A stretch of 64,000 nt of DNA from Blasia pusilla (taxonomy: Eukaryota > Marchantiophyta > Marchantiopsida > Blasiales): contig CM114271.1 in assembly GCA_050084515.1 (NCBI GenBank), positions 51,832,001-51,896,000 of the forward strand, read 5' to 3'. Of the stretch, positions 44,401 to 56,040 are shown in pieces. The stretch's first letter is position 1. Each line of letters opens with the position of its first letter. Below the pieces are notes generated by a model, which was not told where the DNA came from, made no database searches, and saw nothing but the letters and a program-made list of their open reading frames with translations. A program made the translations under genes and the position numbers.

Positions 44401-45600
44401 ATCTAAGCTTGATACATATATTAGAGGTTGCATACATAGATGGCTGGTCACCATAAAAGGGTATACTAAAAGCTCAATAGAAAGTAGTTGCGTCAGGGTT
44501 AAGACATACAACAACAATACATGTTGTGGCATTTGGTAAGAGTGACATGTTCTCAGATCTCTAGTAATCATACATTAATGATATGAAAATATACTTGCCA
44601 AAAGTAGGATCTCCCTCAATAAGTAGTAGACTAGAATTTAACTTACTTAGCTCAAGGAAGAGCATGGCATGCTTTGGATTTAGAAGGCACATCATGATCT
44701 AGTGTATCAACAATGTGGCTAAGTGAAGATGCTATAACAATTGCAAAGCTCCTATTTAATTCAAGTCTAGGTTGGAGGATGCTTGTCACCATAAATGGTC
44801 AAGGTTGGCTGGTCTATTAGAATACAACATAGTTGGATGAATGCATGGAATAGAGGCATACTTGTAGAGATTGATATGTTATTCTAAATGGTGGATTGCA
44901 ATAAATATAATGGATAGGCTAGGACCTATAAATAATGGGAACATGGAGAGAAGTTAGTGCAACCTGTGTGTAGGATCCGAGGATATAGACCTATTTAAGA
45001 AAACCCTATGTCGTCTAGGCTACCAAGCCCAAGGAACTTAGCTCATGCAGTGTCTATATCCGATTAACCCCGTAGACTTTGACTTCCAAGCATATTTTAG
45101 CAGATAGAATGACTAGTCAACATTTGTAATCCTTTCAACGTTCATATGGCCTCCCCATAAAAAAAATAGGAGAGGGTAGTAGGGAATTACGTTGCGGTGC
45201 TCTAGTGAGAGCATGTAGAAGTTCCATTTCATTGTAACTGGATTAATATATTGCTTAAGCTTAAGATTAACAATGGCAAGGAAGCTAGCCAAGACAAAAA
45301 TATGATCTTTTTTTTCCTTCCTTACAATGCAAATATCTTCCTTACATTTGTGCAACTGCTTATGCAAGACCAACTCTAATAATATATCACTTAGTTCCAT
45401 ATGGCTGCTAAGGGGCAATACTATGGTAGAAATGGTAGGAATGGTACTTATACACAACTTGTTGAAACATAATACCAAGCGAATGCGAGGTTGGAGTTGG
45501 CAAGTATTCCGTCAATATTAGTTAACTTGTGATACCTTCAACTTTCAAAATTTTGAGGATAGGCACAATTTTGTATAAAAAAAAGTACATAAGTCTTCAG
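41481..45600. other. No supportable gene
   Basis: AT-rich DNA with frames of at most ~90 codons, none with a recognisable domain on either strand. I see no long tandem repeat or LTR pair. Content unknown. Confidence 0.5.
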
Positions 45601-45835
45601 GAATGAAGACTGGAGACTACAAGGAAGTAAAGTTTGTATATAAAAGGAATTCTTCAATATTATTTTGGTGTAATGGAAGAATGACGAGTATTGGAATTGA
45701 TTATGAAGCTCCTAGGATAAGGCAGAGAGGTGGAACATCAAGGACTTGCCTTGGAGGAGAGGGAAATGAGTTCATGAAGTTTGAAGACCAAGAGCGAAGC
45801 TCGATAAAGATGACAAAGCACGATAAAGAACATGG

Positions 45836-45853
45836 GAACGAAGTACTTCGTTC
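45836..45853. repeat. 18-bp perfect palindrome
   Basis: GAACGAAGTACTTCGTTC reads identically on both strands. Partial copies follow at about 45,889-45,900 (AAAGAACGAAGTACTT), and GCGAAGC, AAAGCACG and GCGCTTCGTC blocks surround it between 45,790 and 45,930, forming a cluster of related short motifs just upstream of an LTR-like region. Confidence 0.8.
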
Positions 45854-46003
45854 TTTAACAAAGCACGTTGTTCTTTGAGTAGAGACAAAGAACGAAGTAC
45901 TTGGAACAAGGACGAGGAGCAAAGCGCTTCGTCAGTTAATGAAGAAGAAGAGGTCCATACTTCGCAGTAAAGATAGGATTGTCCGCTATTTCAAGTGACA
46001 TAT

Positions 46004-46430
46004 TGTTAGAGTAGTTAGACTAGGAACACACGTGACTTTTCGGAGCAGATAGGAAAGTAGGAAAGTTATGACCACCGGATTCCTAGGGATCACAGGAAGG
46101 GTCAAGAGAACCATAGATTAAAGTAGATCCCTGGAGGTACCTACTTAGCAAGAAGCGCTTCAGATCTTTGGTATTGACGTCGTTTGAAAGGCTATAAAAA
46201 GATCATCAAAGTAGTTCCTAGTATCATTCCCTTACGACGTCCTTATGCTGTAGGAATGGTCCGAGCAAGGGAGTACTACCCTCTCGCACTTGTAAACACT
46301 TTGAAGCCTTCTTGTTCTTGATGGAATAGCAAAGACCTCTTTTCTTCATTCTGTTGTGCGCCGTATATGCATGAGTGATCTTATTGGGTCTGCGGAGTGA
46401 GGAGTGGATTGGGAGAACAACTTTCACCAA
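46004..46430 (+). repeat. LTR-like segment with TATA box
   Basis: Begins TGTTAGAGTAGTTAGACT, a common retrotransposon LTR start, and carries a TATA box (GGCTATAAAAAGATC, TATAAAAA at 46,193-46,200) followed by a pyrimidine-rich leader. It resembles a retrotransposon LTR in architecture, but no second copy or coding body was found nearby, so a solo LTR or a promoter-like host sequence are both possible. Confidence 0.35.
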
Positions 46431-46792
46431 AAGGATAATCAGTTGCGAGATGTGAGAAATTTGTTTGACAAAGAGGGGCTTGCCAAGACGGATTGAGTTT
46501 CAAGAGTAGGAGAAGCCATCTAGTTGTTGAGATCTCCGCAAGGTTCTTTGTAATTGGTGTTGAGTGAGGATATGCATGAGTGTTCATCCTATTCCACTTA
46601 AGAGGATAGATGGAAGGAAATCTTTGGTACTTATGAGAAGAAGAATGACATGATGGATGTTTGAATCCGACTTATATACACATACTTATAAGCTTAACAT
46701 GATAACAACACACATTAAACTCAATTTTCAGATAATAGTGATCTTCTTGGGGATTGAACTTTACAAATACTCATGAAAAAGATCGTTTTCTA

Positions 46793-47604
46793 TTATCCTT
46801 GTACATTACAAAACTCAATCCATCTTGTTCTAGAAAGCTGATCACAAATTAGGGTAAGGAATAAATGGGGTATGCCCCATTTTTGCACCATAGCCTTGAG
46901 GTCCTTGAGATCTTGTCTATGCCAAACAAGACTTCGAGGGATCCGAGGGCTAATCAAGTATTTAGATAGATTGTGATACAAGTCTTCATCAGATAAGTGT
47001 GGCTTATTCCTATAAATCCGATCTAGTTCTCTATTTAGAATAAACATCTTTGAAGTAGACCATAATGTAATATATTTTTGGAATTTGTATATTAGGAGTG
47101 GATATGGCTTACATAATGAGAATGCACTATATAGTTGGTGAGATCTGAGTCGTATACGGTTGGAGAATGTACGTATAGTTGTGAAGTAACCACGATGGAA
47201 AGGGGACACAAATGGTAAAGAAGCAGTCTTTATTGTCAAGATGGATCAAGATATGTACCAAATGCATCAATGAGGAGCTTGTTACGCAAAATTATGCTTT
47301 CACGTAAGCAAATACTACCGTTGTCAAAAATATCAATAGAGGTTTGGTTTTGGATGAGTAGAGAATAGGCAACTTTGTAGAGGATATTCAAATCATGGTG
47401 GTAAGGGTTGTGGCTCATACTATGTGTAACTTGTCTCTTATCTTGGGAAGATTTGGTTATCTTGTGGATGGATGATGGAGGAAGAACAACTTGCCCAGAA
47501 GTAGGACTTGGTAACTCTATCAGAGTTTTGCAATCTCTATACAAAGGATTAACTTGAAGATAGATTTCCATCAATAATTGGATATTTGGTGGGACCTTGA
47601 ACAA
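46793..47604 (-). pseudogene. Helitron helicase-like N-terminal fragment
   Basis: Frame 47,239-46,793 (148 codons) ends with KYLISPRIPRSLVWHRQDLK, DLKAMVQKWGIPHLFLTL and ICDQLSRTRWIEF. This fits the Helitron helicase-like N-terminal domain, where a P.YW...L.DL.AMV...G.P..F.TL....L.W.E pattern precedes the Rep motifs. The overlapping frame 47,604-47,236 (FKVPPNIQLLMEIYLQVNPL, YRDCKTLIELPSP) is upstream and may be the preceding part. Rep and helicase motifs are absent, so this is a piece of a rolling-circle transposon. Assignment is by pattern memory only. Confidence 0.55.
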
Positions 47605-48739
47605 GGGTTATAGTATAGAACCATAATAACCACAACATTTCATGCTTTTCATAGATGATGAGTATAAAACTTGCCATTTATTCATAAATTAATCAGTACA
47701 TGACCAATCCATGCATTGTTTTTTGCAACTTCTTCTCCTAAGGAAAGCAAACTTCATATGTACTCGTTGGTGGATGTAATCTAGTCTAGCTTAATTTTTT
47801 GACAATATATAAGAATTTTCCTAAATGATTTTCTTTTTGACCCTCCACTACATCTTGAGTCTAGTTCCCTCCCCATTCACCTAGGTATATGTCTCAATTT
47901 GGTTGCTAATTAGGGGAATAAAAATCCCTAGAATTGGATGAAGCACTAATACTACAAACTACACAAATTTAGTTCTTGCTTGTGGGTGCGTAGAGTTTGA
48001 GCACGAAGAAAAGGTCCATTTTAAAAACAATACATGAGAGGGGGGGCCTAATAGTCAAGCCTTGGGTTTCACGTTGAGGGAGAAGAGGGGAGGAAAGGAG
48101 AGGGCATGTATTGTAGTAATGAGCAAGAGAAATGCAATGGAATCGTGGTAACAAATTTGAGTTTTTCCGGCCCTAAGTGACAATGAAAGCCGCTATTGAG
48201 CGTAAATGGGGGGGAGTTCATGTGATTGGACAAGGTGGGACATACATGTTGATGAAGCTTAAAAGGAACAATATGAGGAGTATGTCTGTCTCTCTAGTTG
48301 GGCATCTGGGGTAGAATTTGAGTCATGTGATAGAAGATGAAGGGGGAAGCACATGCTAGAGTTAGGATGTACGTATCTTGGTAAGGTAAGCATGTGGTAG
48401 AGGCATGACAAGAATAGCACTAGTAGATACCGAGAGGCACCGACTCGCTAAGACCCAAGAAAGAAGCTAGAAGAGTGAATTCGAAGCTCTAATTTCAAGC
48501 TCAACTCGTGCCATGAAATCTGCATGACGAGTATCGATTCAAGTGAATCCATCGCATGCCGAGAGGGCAGATTTGCTAGCACAAATTTGTGTTGCCAAAT
48601 CTGCCCAACATACAATGATCCAGGCCAATCTGCACATGCGGTGAGTGAATGGATTAATGAAATAGGATAACGTTGACTACCACCAAAGCTACAATATTGG
48701 CCTTGATAGGGTAGTGGTAGGCACTACTACACTAGGTTA
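47605..48739. other. No supportable gene
   Basis: AT-rich to neutral sequence with no recognised domain. It ends where the G6 methyltransferase fragment begins. Confidence 0.45.
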
Positions 48740-49358
48740 TGTCAAATGGCGTCCTATGAAGCCCATAGGTGCCTATCTCTCCTCACCACGCCCCTAGCCA
48801 ATGCCTCTATAGACCCTGTAGGTAATGCGCTAGCTTGTGGACGTGACGGCATGGATAACACTCTCATCCATATATTGCTAGCTATACCTAGATTGACTAT
48901 CCATGTAAGACAATTGAAGTCAATCGTGTGTCCCAACACCTGTCTCTATGATGCCTCAATCACATCTAGCACCGCCGTAGTACCCATAGCAAACCCTATG
49001 GCATGCTTGCGCTCATATGTAGTGGGCTCCTCTAACGCTCGAGTCTCCTCATCCCAAATCATGCTTGGTCCTCGGTAACAAAAGGCATGGGAAGCTCACC
49101 AACATAGGTAAGGCCACCCTGAACTCCCCCACCCTATTGGCTATCGCAATGGTGATCTATCATCTTGTGTCACCACCTGAGACTCACGCCTTGGACCCAA
49201 AATTGTATCTATTGTCAAATGTGATGCTCTGTGAATTCCGTCATAAGCTTGCCTTACCACCTCCAATGGTAGAGGGTTGTCCACGAGAATCGTGGAACGG
49301 TGTACGCATGATCCAACTCTCGGTGCATCCAATAATATGACAGGTCCCAACCACATCC
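48740..49358 (-). pseudogene. Gypsy fragment G6: DNA methyltransferase motifs VIII-X
   Basis: The minus strand reads VILLDAPRVGSCVHRSTILV near 49,345-49,280 (motif VIII; G3 has LDAASVGSRAHRPRLWWTN). It continues LTIDTILGPRRESQVVTQDD, then EETRALEEPTTYERKHAIGF near 49,045 (motif IX) and VLGHTIDFNCLTWIVNL near 48,935-48,885 (motif X). The RT-side linker follows to ~48,740. The fragment is cut at its 5' side by the CACTA-like terminus at 49,359. The right order and spacing of three motifs make this a third independent copy of the same methyltransferase domain. Confidence 0.8.
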
Positions 49359-49600
49359 ACTAGAAGAAATCCTTGTTTTAATGACCAGATTTTATTACTC
49401 ATATGAGTCATTCATCACCATGAATGACTAGAAATGACTAGTTACTCGTAAAGATACAAAAGCCAAGTCATATCTTCCACATAATTTGAATGACTTGTAT
49501 GGTTTACTAACATGGCATGAAAGTATGAGTCCTATTAACATGACTGCCACATCATGTAGATGACATGGTAAATAATTTAATGATATGGACTAAATGACAT
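49359..49600. mobile_element. CACTA-type terminus related to the 27.4-kb element
   Basis: CACTAGAAGAAATCCTTGTT begins at about 49,361 and is followed by ATGACC, then a cluster of GAGTCATTC, AATGACTAG and AAATGACTAG motifs, as at both ends of the 27,422-31,166 element. It breaks the G6 methyltransferase. A matching right terminus was not found, so the element is partial or its other end is decayed. Confidence 0.5.
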
Positions 49601-49609
49601 AAACTTTGT

Positions 49610-50015
49610 CCAACTATATGCCCCATCCTCCATCCTTCTGTCCATCCCTCCATCCATCATTTAGGTACATGTGCCACACCCTCCATCGATTACTTCCATC
49701 CATGTGTCGCATCCTCTATCCACATCCCTACCACCTTCCATCTTCCATCCGTCCATCAATTTCATTTGTCCATTCTTACTCCATCCATTCACCCCATCCG
49801 TCTATGTGCCCCACCCTCCATCCGTCCATCAACTCCTTCTTCATCAACACTCTATCCATTAATCCCATCCATCAACTCCATCCATCCATTCTTCTCCCTC
49901 CAAACTCCATGCATCAACCTCGCTCCATCCTTTAATCCCATCCGTCCATGCATTCCATCCCCATCTATTTGTGAACTTCGTCTCCGTCCATCCATCCATG
50001 CGCCCTACCTTACCT
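49610..50015. repeat. Degenerate CCATCC minisatellite
   Basis: About 400 bp made of TCCATCC, CCATCAACTCC and CCCCACCCTCCATC variants, similar in kind to 36,180-36,460. Open frames here are repeat artefacts. Confidence 0.8.
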
Positions 50016-51620
50016 CCATCATCTTGGACTAAGGTCAATTAGGCCTATAGTGGAGTCTTCTACCACTAGCCCACATATTATTGTATGTACATGTGCAAAA
50101 ACTGTAAATATATATAGAAATATCCATCTGATCCTATATCAAGTATAACATGCCATGAAGAGTATGGGTTATTCTTGTAAAGGGAGGACAATCCTATAAT
50201 CTTTAATATATATTATCCCTCAAATTTCTATACTATATGGATATTACTAGTTTTACAAGTCCGATCAAGGATCATCAAAGTGTATATAAGAGTGCAATTA
50301 TCTAAATTTCTTTATAGAATATGAGTTCTAACGATCATTTATTAGTATTTATATATAGGATAAAAAATTATGTACTCAAAATATCTTGAGAATATAAGAA
50401 AATCTTTACGGCCTCTATGAGTGTCATCAAATATTATTTCTGGTCATTGCTAGCTCCACCTCCCTATTTTTGGCTCTCTACATTGAGCCAATCTAGCATG
50501 GAAATCTATCTACATGTCATCGTGGGATTTCCTGCATGAGTGCATCATGCCATTGTTATCCACAGGTAGTCCTAGGACTATTAAGCATGTAAGCCAAAAA
50601 TAGCCATCGTTACAACCATGTTATTCTGAGTCCTAGCAGCAATATACACTAAGCCTCATAACATCAAGCATAAACATTGACCACGATTGCCTCTACGCAA
50701 GAGATTTCCATCATCGGCCTTGAAGCTTGTACCCTGGCATGCTATTTAGATTTACTACTCTTAGGAAACCCACCTCTGAAGTTGTTACATTACATCAAAA
50801 TCTGCAGTGGAGCGCTTGAGGATCTTCTCTTTGTTTCCTTTCCATCTCATTTCACGATGGGCAGTCTTCAATTGTTGGCTTGGTTCCTACTTTAATTTGA
50901 ATCTTTTCTTATTATTTCATCAACTTTGCTAGTATGGATTGTGAGTGAGTTTTCTTGTTAAGCGGAGTGAGAGGGCTCATGTGTGTGACCAACTAAATAG
51001 AAAACTTTGGCGCTTTGGCCTCTTGTGTCTTTTCAAGTGCTTGCATGCTCTAGAGTGCGTTGTCTACTGCATTAAGCGAACTTTCAAGTTGATCAAATCC
51101 GTTCTTATTTGTGCTTAGGTAAGCTGATTGCTTATCACAATTGCTCTTCTTGTGTTTTCCCATAGCTTATGCTTCCTTCTATTGTTATTATTTTATTTTT
51201 CTTGATGCTTTGATTGATCCACATGTCTTACGACATTTTGATGAAGCCGAGGGGAAATTGAGTTTCTATCTTTGGTTTGATGCAAATGAGCTATTTATTT
51301 TCTTAGGTTGCAGTAAATTTTGCTATATCCCATGGCGCATAATATCTTGTGCTTTGTTGTGCTTTATATTTGGCTCGAGTGGCATTAGTGGTGGTAGTTG
51401 GGAGATCCGCTTTTTGAACCAAGTTGGTAAGACACTGTGAAGTTTGAGTATCCATCACCATGTCATTTTGCAAGTGGTTATCACCAACAACTCCAAACCA
51501 CTAATATTTTGTTCCTCTCAAGTCCCTTGAGCTCCAACCTAGTTATCCATCATACAATGCCATAATATTTCATTCAATCGACGCTCCTATCTCTTCTGAC
51601 CATTGTCTGAGGCCTCGCCC
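50016..51620. other. No supportable gene
   Basis: Moderately AT-rich. Frames up to 99 codons (51,141-51,440) show no recognised domain. It may be decayed transposon or intergenic DNA. Confidence 0.45.
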
Positions 51621-51624
51621 CCTA

Positions 51625-51885
51625 TGTTGGAAGAAATTGGACAATCACTTCTACAAATCATACAAGATTTATGTGGTTCACTTCCCATACGGAAGCTACA
51701 TCCACGATCAAACACTTTTAAGTTGCTTTACTAAAATCTACACATATATACATTGTACAATGCAAGCTTTCCAACACTCACTCTCAAACATAAAGTCGTG
51801 TGCGCACAATGATGTCAAAAATCTAACATAGCTTCAACTAAATAGCCATGAAACCACTATGTGTACCATACCACGGGGACCAGCC
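51625..51885 (-). repeat. Second copy of the copia LTR (solo or truncated)
   Basis: TGTTGGAAGAAATTGGACAA matches the copia LTR at 24,374, and similarity continues through GTGGTTCACTTCCCATACGG, CGATCAAACACTTTT, ACTTACAC-like and AACTAAATAGCCATGAAACC. It ends near 51,880. No copia coding region adjoins, so it is probably a solo LTR or a fragment next to G7. Confidence 0.65.
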
Positions 51886-52119
51886 TCCATGGTATTACTC
51901 TCAGCACATTGTCAAGCGGTCTCTAGTTTGTTGAAAGTATTCCATGCCCTTTGTACCAACCTCAACCCTCCATTTCTTATCACTACGTTCCATGCTCGCA
52001 GTTAGAGAGTGCCGAGGCGGCTAGAGTGGTGCATGTCTATTTGTTTTATATATGGACCATAATGCGGGAGATCAAAGTGGGGTGGCTGTAGTGGAGGTGG
52101 CTAGGGTTTCTATATAGCA

Positions 52120-53900
52120 ACTAAAGTTGGCGGAGGTTTTGTCTTCTTCAAGTGAGGTCATGATGGAGACTTGGGAGCCCCTCATAGGTCTCGAGTTGAC
52201 AAGAGGAGAGAGATGTTGGATACATGGGTTTCTAAGAGATCATGTGGCTTGTTTTGCCTTTGGTATGAGAGACTTGGTTACTTTGAAGGATCTTGAGATA
52301 CGAATAGATTTGGCTAGTGATACACAAATCTTTCTTTGACCCTAAAGGTATTCTGACATGGAGTGAGCCTTGATTCAGAGTAGAATTCTGGACTTGTGGG
52401 AGGCAAGAGTGGTTGAGTTACTCACGCATGCTGCCATAGTCATTCCGGAAAAGAAGGATATGTATGACAATTGGACGGATAGGATGATGTGTGGAGATTA
52501 TGATCCTATGAATCGACAAACGAGGTCAGATCAATACGCCATGCCTACTCTTGAGGAGTTGTTTAATGCGGTAGGGCATGCAAAGATCTTCAATACTTTA
52601 GATCTCCATGCTAGCTATCATGAGCTTCCTTTCAGCATGGAGGATAGGGAGAAGAAAACATTTTTGGAGATAGATCGGTTCGGGAGTGATTATTTGTATT
52701 AGTGGCAGTTCTTACTATTTGGGTTGAAGAATGCCCTTGCGGAGTTCTATATAGTGATAGGTAGGATTATGCCTGGCTTGGATTATGAACGGTGTTACAT
52801 ACATGATATTATTATTTTCTATTCCAAGGTTGAGGGACGTAAGCGATACTTGGAGGAGGTGTTTTAGAGATTATAGTTACATGGATTGAAGTTATATCCA
52901 GGCAAGTGCAGGTTCTTTGAAGAGCAGATCAAGTACTTAAGACGCACCATATACCCAAGTGGGTTAGGTGTTGAGCATATGAAGGTGGAGGCTATTGTGC
53001 AGATTCCACACCCTACATATGTGAGTCAAGTCCAAGCATTTCTAGGACTGGTGAACTTCTATCAACGGTATATGAAGGGTTTCAGTGCGATCGCAAAGTC
53101 TTTGTTCTTACCGACAAGACTTGATCAGGTTTGGCATTGGGAAGATGATGAAGAGCAAGTATTTCAAGAGCTCAAGGACATATTGACAGCCTCACCCATT
53201 CTACAGAGACCGGTTAGGGTTCATCAATTCAATTACATACGGATTCGAGCATGTTGGGTCTAGGAGCGGTGCTTACTCAGAAAGATGACGAGGAGAGGGA
53301 GTTTGTTGTGGCTTATGCGAGCCGATCAAAAAAATTGTGGAGGAAAAGTATAGCTCCTACAAGGAAGAGTGCTTGGCTACAATGTGGGCCATACCATATT
53401 TTGGGTCCTATCTATTGGGCAACCCTTTTACACTTATTACTGATCATCAACCGTTGAGGTGGTTGATGGAGTCTGAAAAGCTTATGGGGAAGCTTTCTAG
53501 TGGACTCTATTACTACAAGAGTATGAGTTTGAAGTGGTTCATAGGCCAAGTTAGATGAACCAAGATGTAGATGGGTTGAGTTGCAATCCATGCCCCAGTT
53601 ACAGAGACAACATAGGAGCTCAATGGCACAAAGAGACTTATGAGGAGATAGTGCTTGGTTGGTACACATCTACCTTTCTTTGTTAGTTGATTGTGAAAAG
53701 TCACTAGCACCTCATGACTCTAGTTGTGGGGTCCGATGATGAGTCTTCAAATCCGGAGGTTAGTGAGGAGGCGTTGGGTATTTGTGATATCCATGATGTT
53801 GTGGAGGTTTTGGAGTTGCTACGTACGGGCGTCCTAGCAAGCACAGTGAGTGCTAGGGAGTGGGATCAGATCTTAAAGATAGCCAAGAGTTTTGTATAGG
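52120..53900 (+). pseudogene. Reverse transcriptase and RNase H of G7
   Basis: RT shows MMCGDYDPMNRQTRSDQYAM near 52,480 and FGLKNALAEFYIVIGRI near 52,720. The catalytic box reads CYIHDIIIFY near 52,795, with Asp replaced by His compared with YIDD. Then come the connection (VQAFLGLVNFYQRYMKGFSA) and RNase H (MLGLGAVLTQKDDEEREFVV, YSSYKEECLATMW). Stops at 52,338, 52,700, 52,866 and elsewhere. Clearly inactive and older than G1-G3 by accumulated damage. Confidence 0.88.
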
Positions 53901-53929
53901 TGGGAGGGGACACATATTTTATGGGCATA

Positions 53930-54870
53930 TAGAGATGGTACGGTGTGAGTGGTGCCTCATCCTTCCCAATGAGCGTGTGTAGTACGACATGCCCACGAGG
54001 AATTGGGGCACTTTGGAGTAAAGCATACTTACAACTTACTTCAGGTTTAGTTTTGGTGGCGCGTTATGCATACTGAGGTTTAGTAGTTTGTAGCCAAGTG
54101 TACGGTATGTGATCAAGTACGAGCATCCTTCAATGCTCCCACTCCAAAGTTGCATCCTTTTTCGATTGTGGGTTTAGGTTATTGGTGGAGTCTCTACTTT
54201 GCGGGACATTTTCCATTTGCGGGGCATCATTATAGGTAGATGTTGGTCATGGTGGAGCCTTTCTCCAAGTGGATAGAGTTGATGGCACTACCGGACAAGG
54301 CGAACAAGGGAGTGGCTTATGCGTTTCTAGATTGTGTGCTTAGTCATTTTGGTGCATTAGCGGAGGTGTTGACTCACCAGGGTACTCGTACCAAGTTCAC
54401 AGGAGAGCTTCAGACCTTGCGTGTTAAGATGCTGATAGATCACCACACCATGTTCAGAGATGATCTCGAGGCAGATAGGTTGGCGGACAGAGTAGTACAT
54501 ACGGTGAAGAGAGGATTACACAAGTATGGCTTGCAGCAAGGACATTTGAGGGAGTGGGACCTACAATTGCCATGGTTGGCTATATATGGAGTATTTCTTT
54601 AGTCAATAGACATCCTTTGCATCGTTTTCAACATAATTTTTGCTCTATGGGAGAGAGACAGATTTACATGTAGCTATTTGACATGATATCACAAAGGTGT
54701 TGGATCTTATGGATGCAAGCATGTTCTCATAGGGCGGAGATTTCTTATAGAGTTATGCCCATGGCATTTCATAACTCAGCTAGTGCTCAACATAAGGATA
54801 CATTGAGGTACGTGATCATTAGTGGAGGAGTTTATCGTCCAAGAATTAGGAGGTTTCATCCTTGAGATCA
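53930..54870 (+). pseudogene. Integrase of G7
   Basis: The zinc-binding part near 53,985-54,115 reads VVRHAHEELGHFGVKHTYNL and AKCTVCDQVRASFNAPTP. The core has lost catalytic residues: YWWSLYFAG for the first Asp (Asp to Tyr) and VLTHQGT for the second (Asp to His). C-terminal blocks are HTVKRGLHKYGLQQGHL near 54,500 and VMPMAFHNSASAQHKDTLRY near 54,755, then RPRIRRFHP. Confidence 0.85.
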
Positions 54871-55260
54871 TGTGTATGTATAATAGGCGGTATCCACGGT
54901 GCTAGATGTCATTGCAAGACGTACGCTCTTACGTGTGCTCAAGCCTTAGGTATTATCAAGCAGAGTCCTCGTGTTGGAGGGTCAAGATGGTATGGTTTGG
55001 AAGGATCATGTGCGCAACTGTGCATCATGTCATCTTCCAAATGTGGAAGAGATAGTGGATCCGAGCTTGGTAGTGATATCCACGGGCTTGACCTATTGTG
55101 TGGAATCTATGGATCTACAAGGGGTGTAGCTACCATGTTTGTGTATAATGGTTGTTCTAGAGGGTGGCATATGTCGTGTTTGATAGCCCCTTTTGATGTA
55201 GTTCCCACGGGACGATGTTGTGTCCTAGATGTGTATAGGGTAGTAGGTAATGTCAAGTAG
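54862..55260 (+). pseudogene. Decayed integrase C-terminus and PHD finger of G7
   Basis: The nucleotide sequence near 54,975-55,010 still matches the GGDGMVW..H segment of G3. The PHD remnant near 55,090-55,235 reads LLCGIYGSTRGVATMFVYNG, CSRGWHMSCLIAPFDVVPTG, RCCVLDVY. Zinc ligands are partly lost: one Cys of the first pair, and VCDEC became VYNGC. The His-Met-Ser-Cys block remains. The position at the end of pol, before the polypurine tract, is the same as in G3. Confidence 0.75.
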
Positions 55261-55311
55261 ATATGATGTGTGCTATCTAGAGTTAGGGAGACCCAATTGC
55301 CAACTAGGGGG

Positions 55312-55875
55312 GACGGTTATGCAGTCTCCATATACATGCATGAGTTCATTTCTTATATGTGTGGATCTAACCGTATATTGGGAAGAACAATATTATGTGG
55401 TGTGGATGTGACCAACGATGTATGCACTTGATAACTTTCACATCTTAGTAAGCAACATATAGAGTTCTACCGTGTCGATGACTAAGAGAGTCAACGGGTT
55501 GTTTCGCTGTAACTTTGTCTTGAAATGTCGAATGAGGTTGATGATAAGTCTGTTTCGTCGAGAACTTAATTTATGAAAATTTCCCTTTTTTGGTCCATGT
55601 CAGGTCGGTGAACTGTTGACTAGGTCAAGGATCATCCGGTAACCTATGCACGCACGTTATCGATGGGATGGCTATTTTTAGGGCTATAAAAGGGAAGAAG
55701 ATGGCTTTCGCAAGCCATCTTTCTCATGTTGGGCCTTTGGAGCACCTCTTTATTGGTGTGAGGTAGGAACTAGGATGCTAGCCTCCATATTCCTACATAG
55801 CGGAGGATGAATGTGGCACAGTATGCTAATATAAATTCAAAAGTGAAGTTGGACGTGTGACCAATTATTTACTCT
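55312..55875 (+). repeat. Putative LTR (repeat B) after G7, with TATA box and stem-loop
   Basis: It follows the tract TAGGGGGGAC and starts GGTTATGCAGTCTCC. It carries the TATA box TATAAAAG at 55,685-55,692 in the context GGGCTATAAAAGGG. Thirteen bases beyond the G of the box, near the expected transcript start, is a perfect 10-bp stem with a 4-base loop (AAGATGGCTT tcgc AAGCCATCTT, 55,698-55,721). The start sequence recurs at 55,878 (GTTATGCGGTCTC) and at 8,187. This supports an LTR of about 565 bp, possibly followed by a second LTR start. Confidence 0.5.
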
Positions 55876-56040
55876 GGTTTTTGTTATGCGGTCTCTATGG
55901 ACATGCTTGAGTTCATTCTTGTATGTATATTGATCTACCCCTATGTTGGGGAGATTAGTGTTGTGTTTTCTGGATATGACCAACGATGTATTTGCGCACA
56001 ACAGAGTGTTGAGTCTATATGGTGCACCAACAAAAGTATT
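55876..56040 (+). repeat. Second repeat-B start
   Basis: GTTATGCGGTCTCTATGGAC, then CATGCTTGAGTTCATT, and GATATGACCAACGATGTAT repeat the first ~125 bp of the LTR-like block at 55,312, and match 8,187-8,300. It ends near 56,000 after TTTGCGCAC. Together with the upstream copy this forms a direct repeat spaced ~566 bp. Confidence 0.5.

Larger units (their letters stand above)
51990..55310 (+). mobile_element. Ty3/gypsy copy G7, RT to PHD, heavily decayed
   Basis: Plus-strand copy starting in the methyltransferase-RT linker (METWEPLIGLELTRGERCWI near 52,150, matching VEETWEPLLGPKLTGGEK in G1). It runs through RT, RNase H, integrase and a degraded PHD to a polypurine tract near 55,300. It has more stops than G1 or G3. 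The methyltransferase itself is not recognisable upstream, where a copia LTR lies. Confidence 0.88.

Noticed and set aside
49606-50032. Pro/Ser/His-rich open frames
   Set aside because: Produced by the CCATCC minisatellite; no start context or domain.
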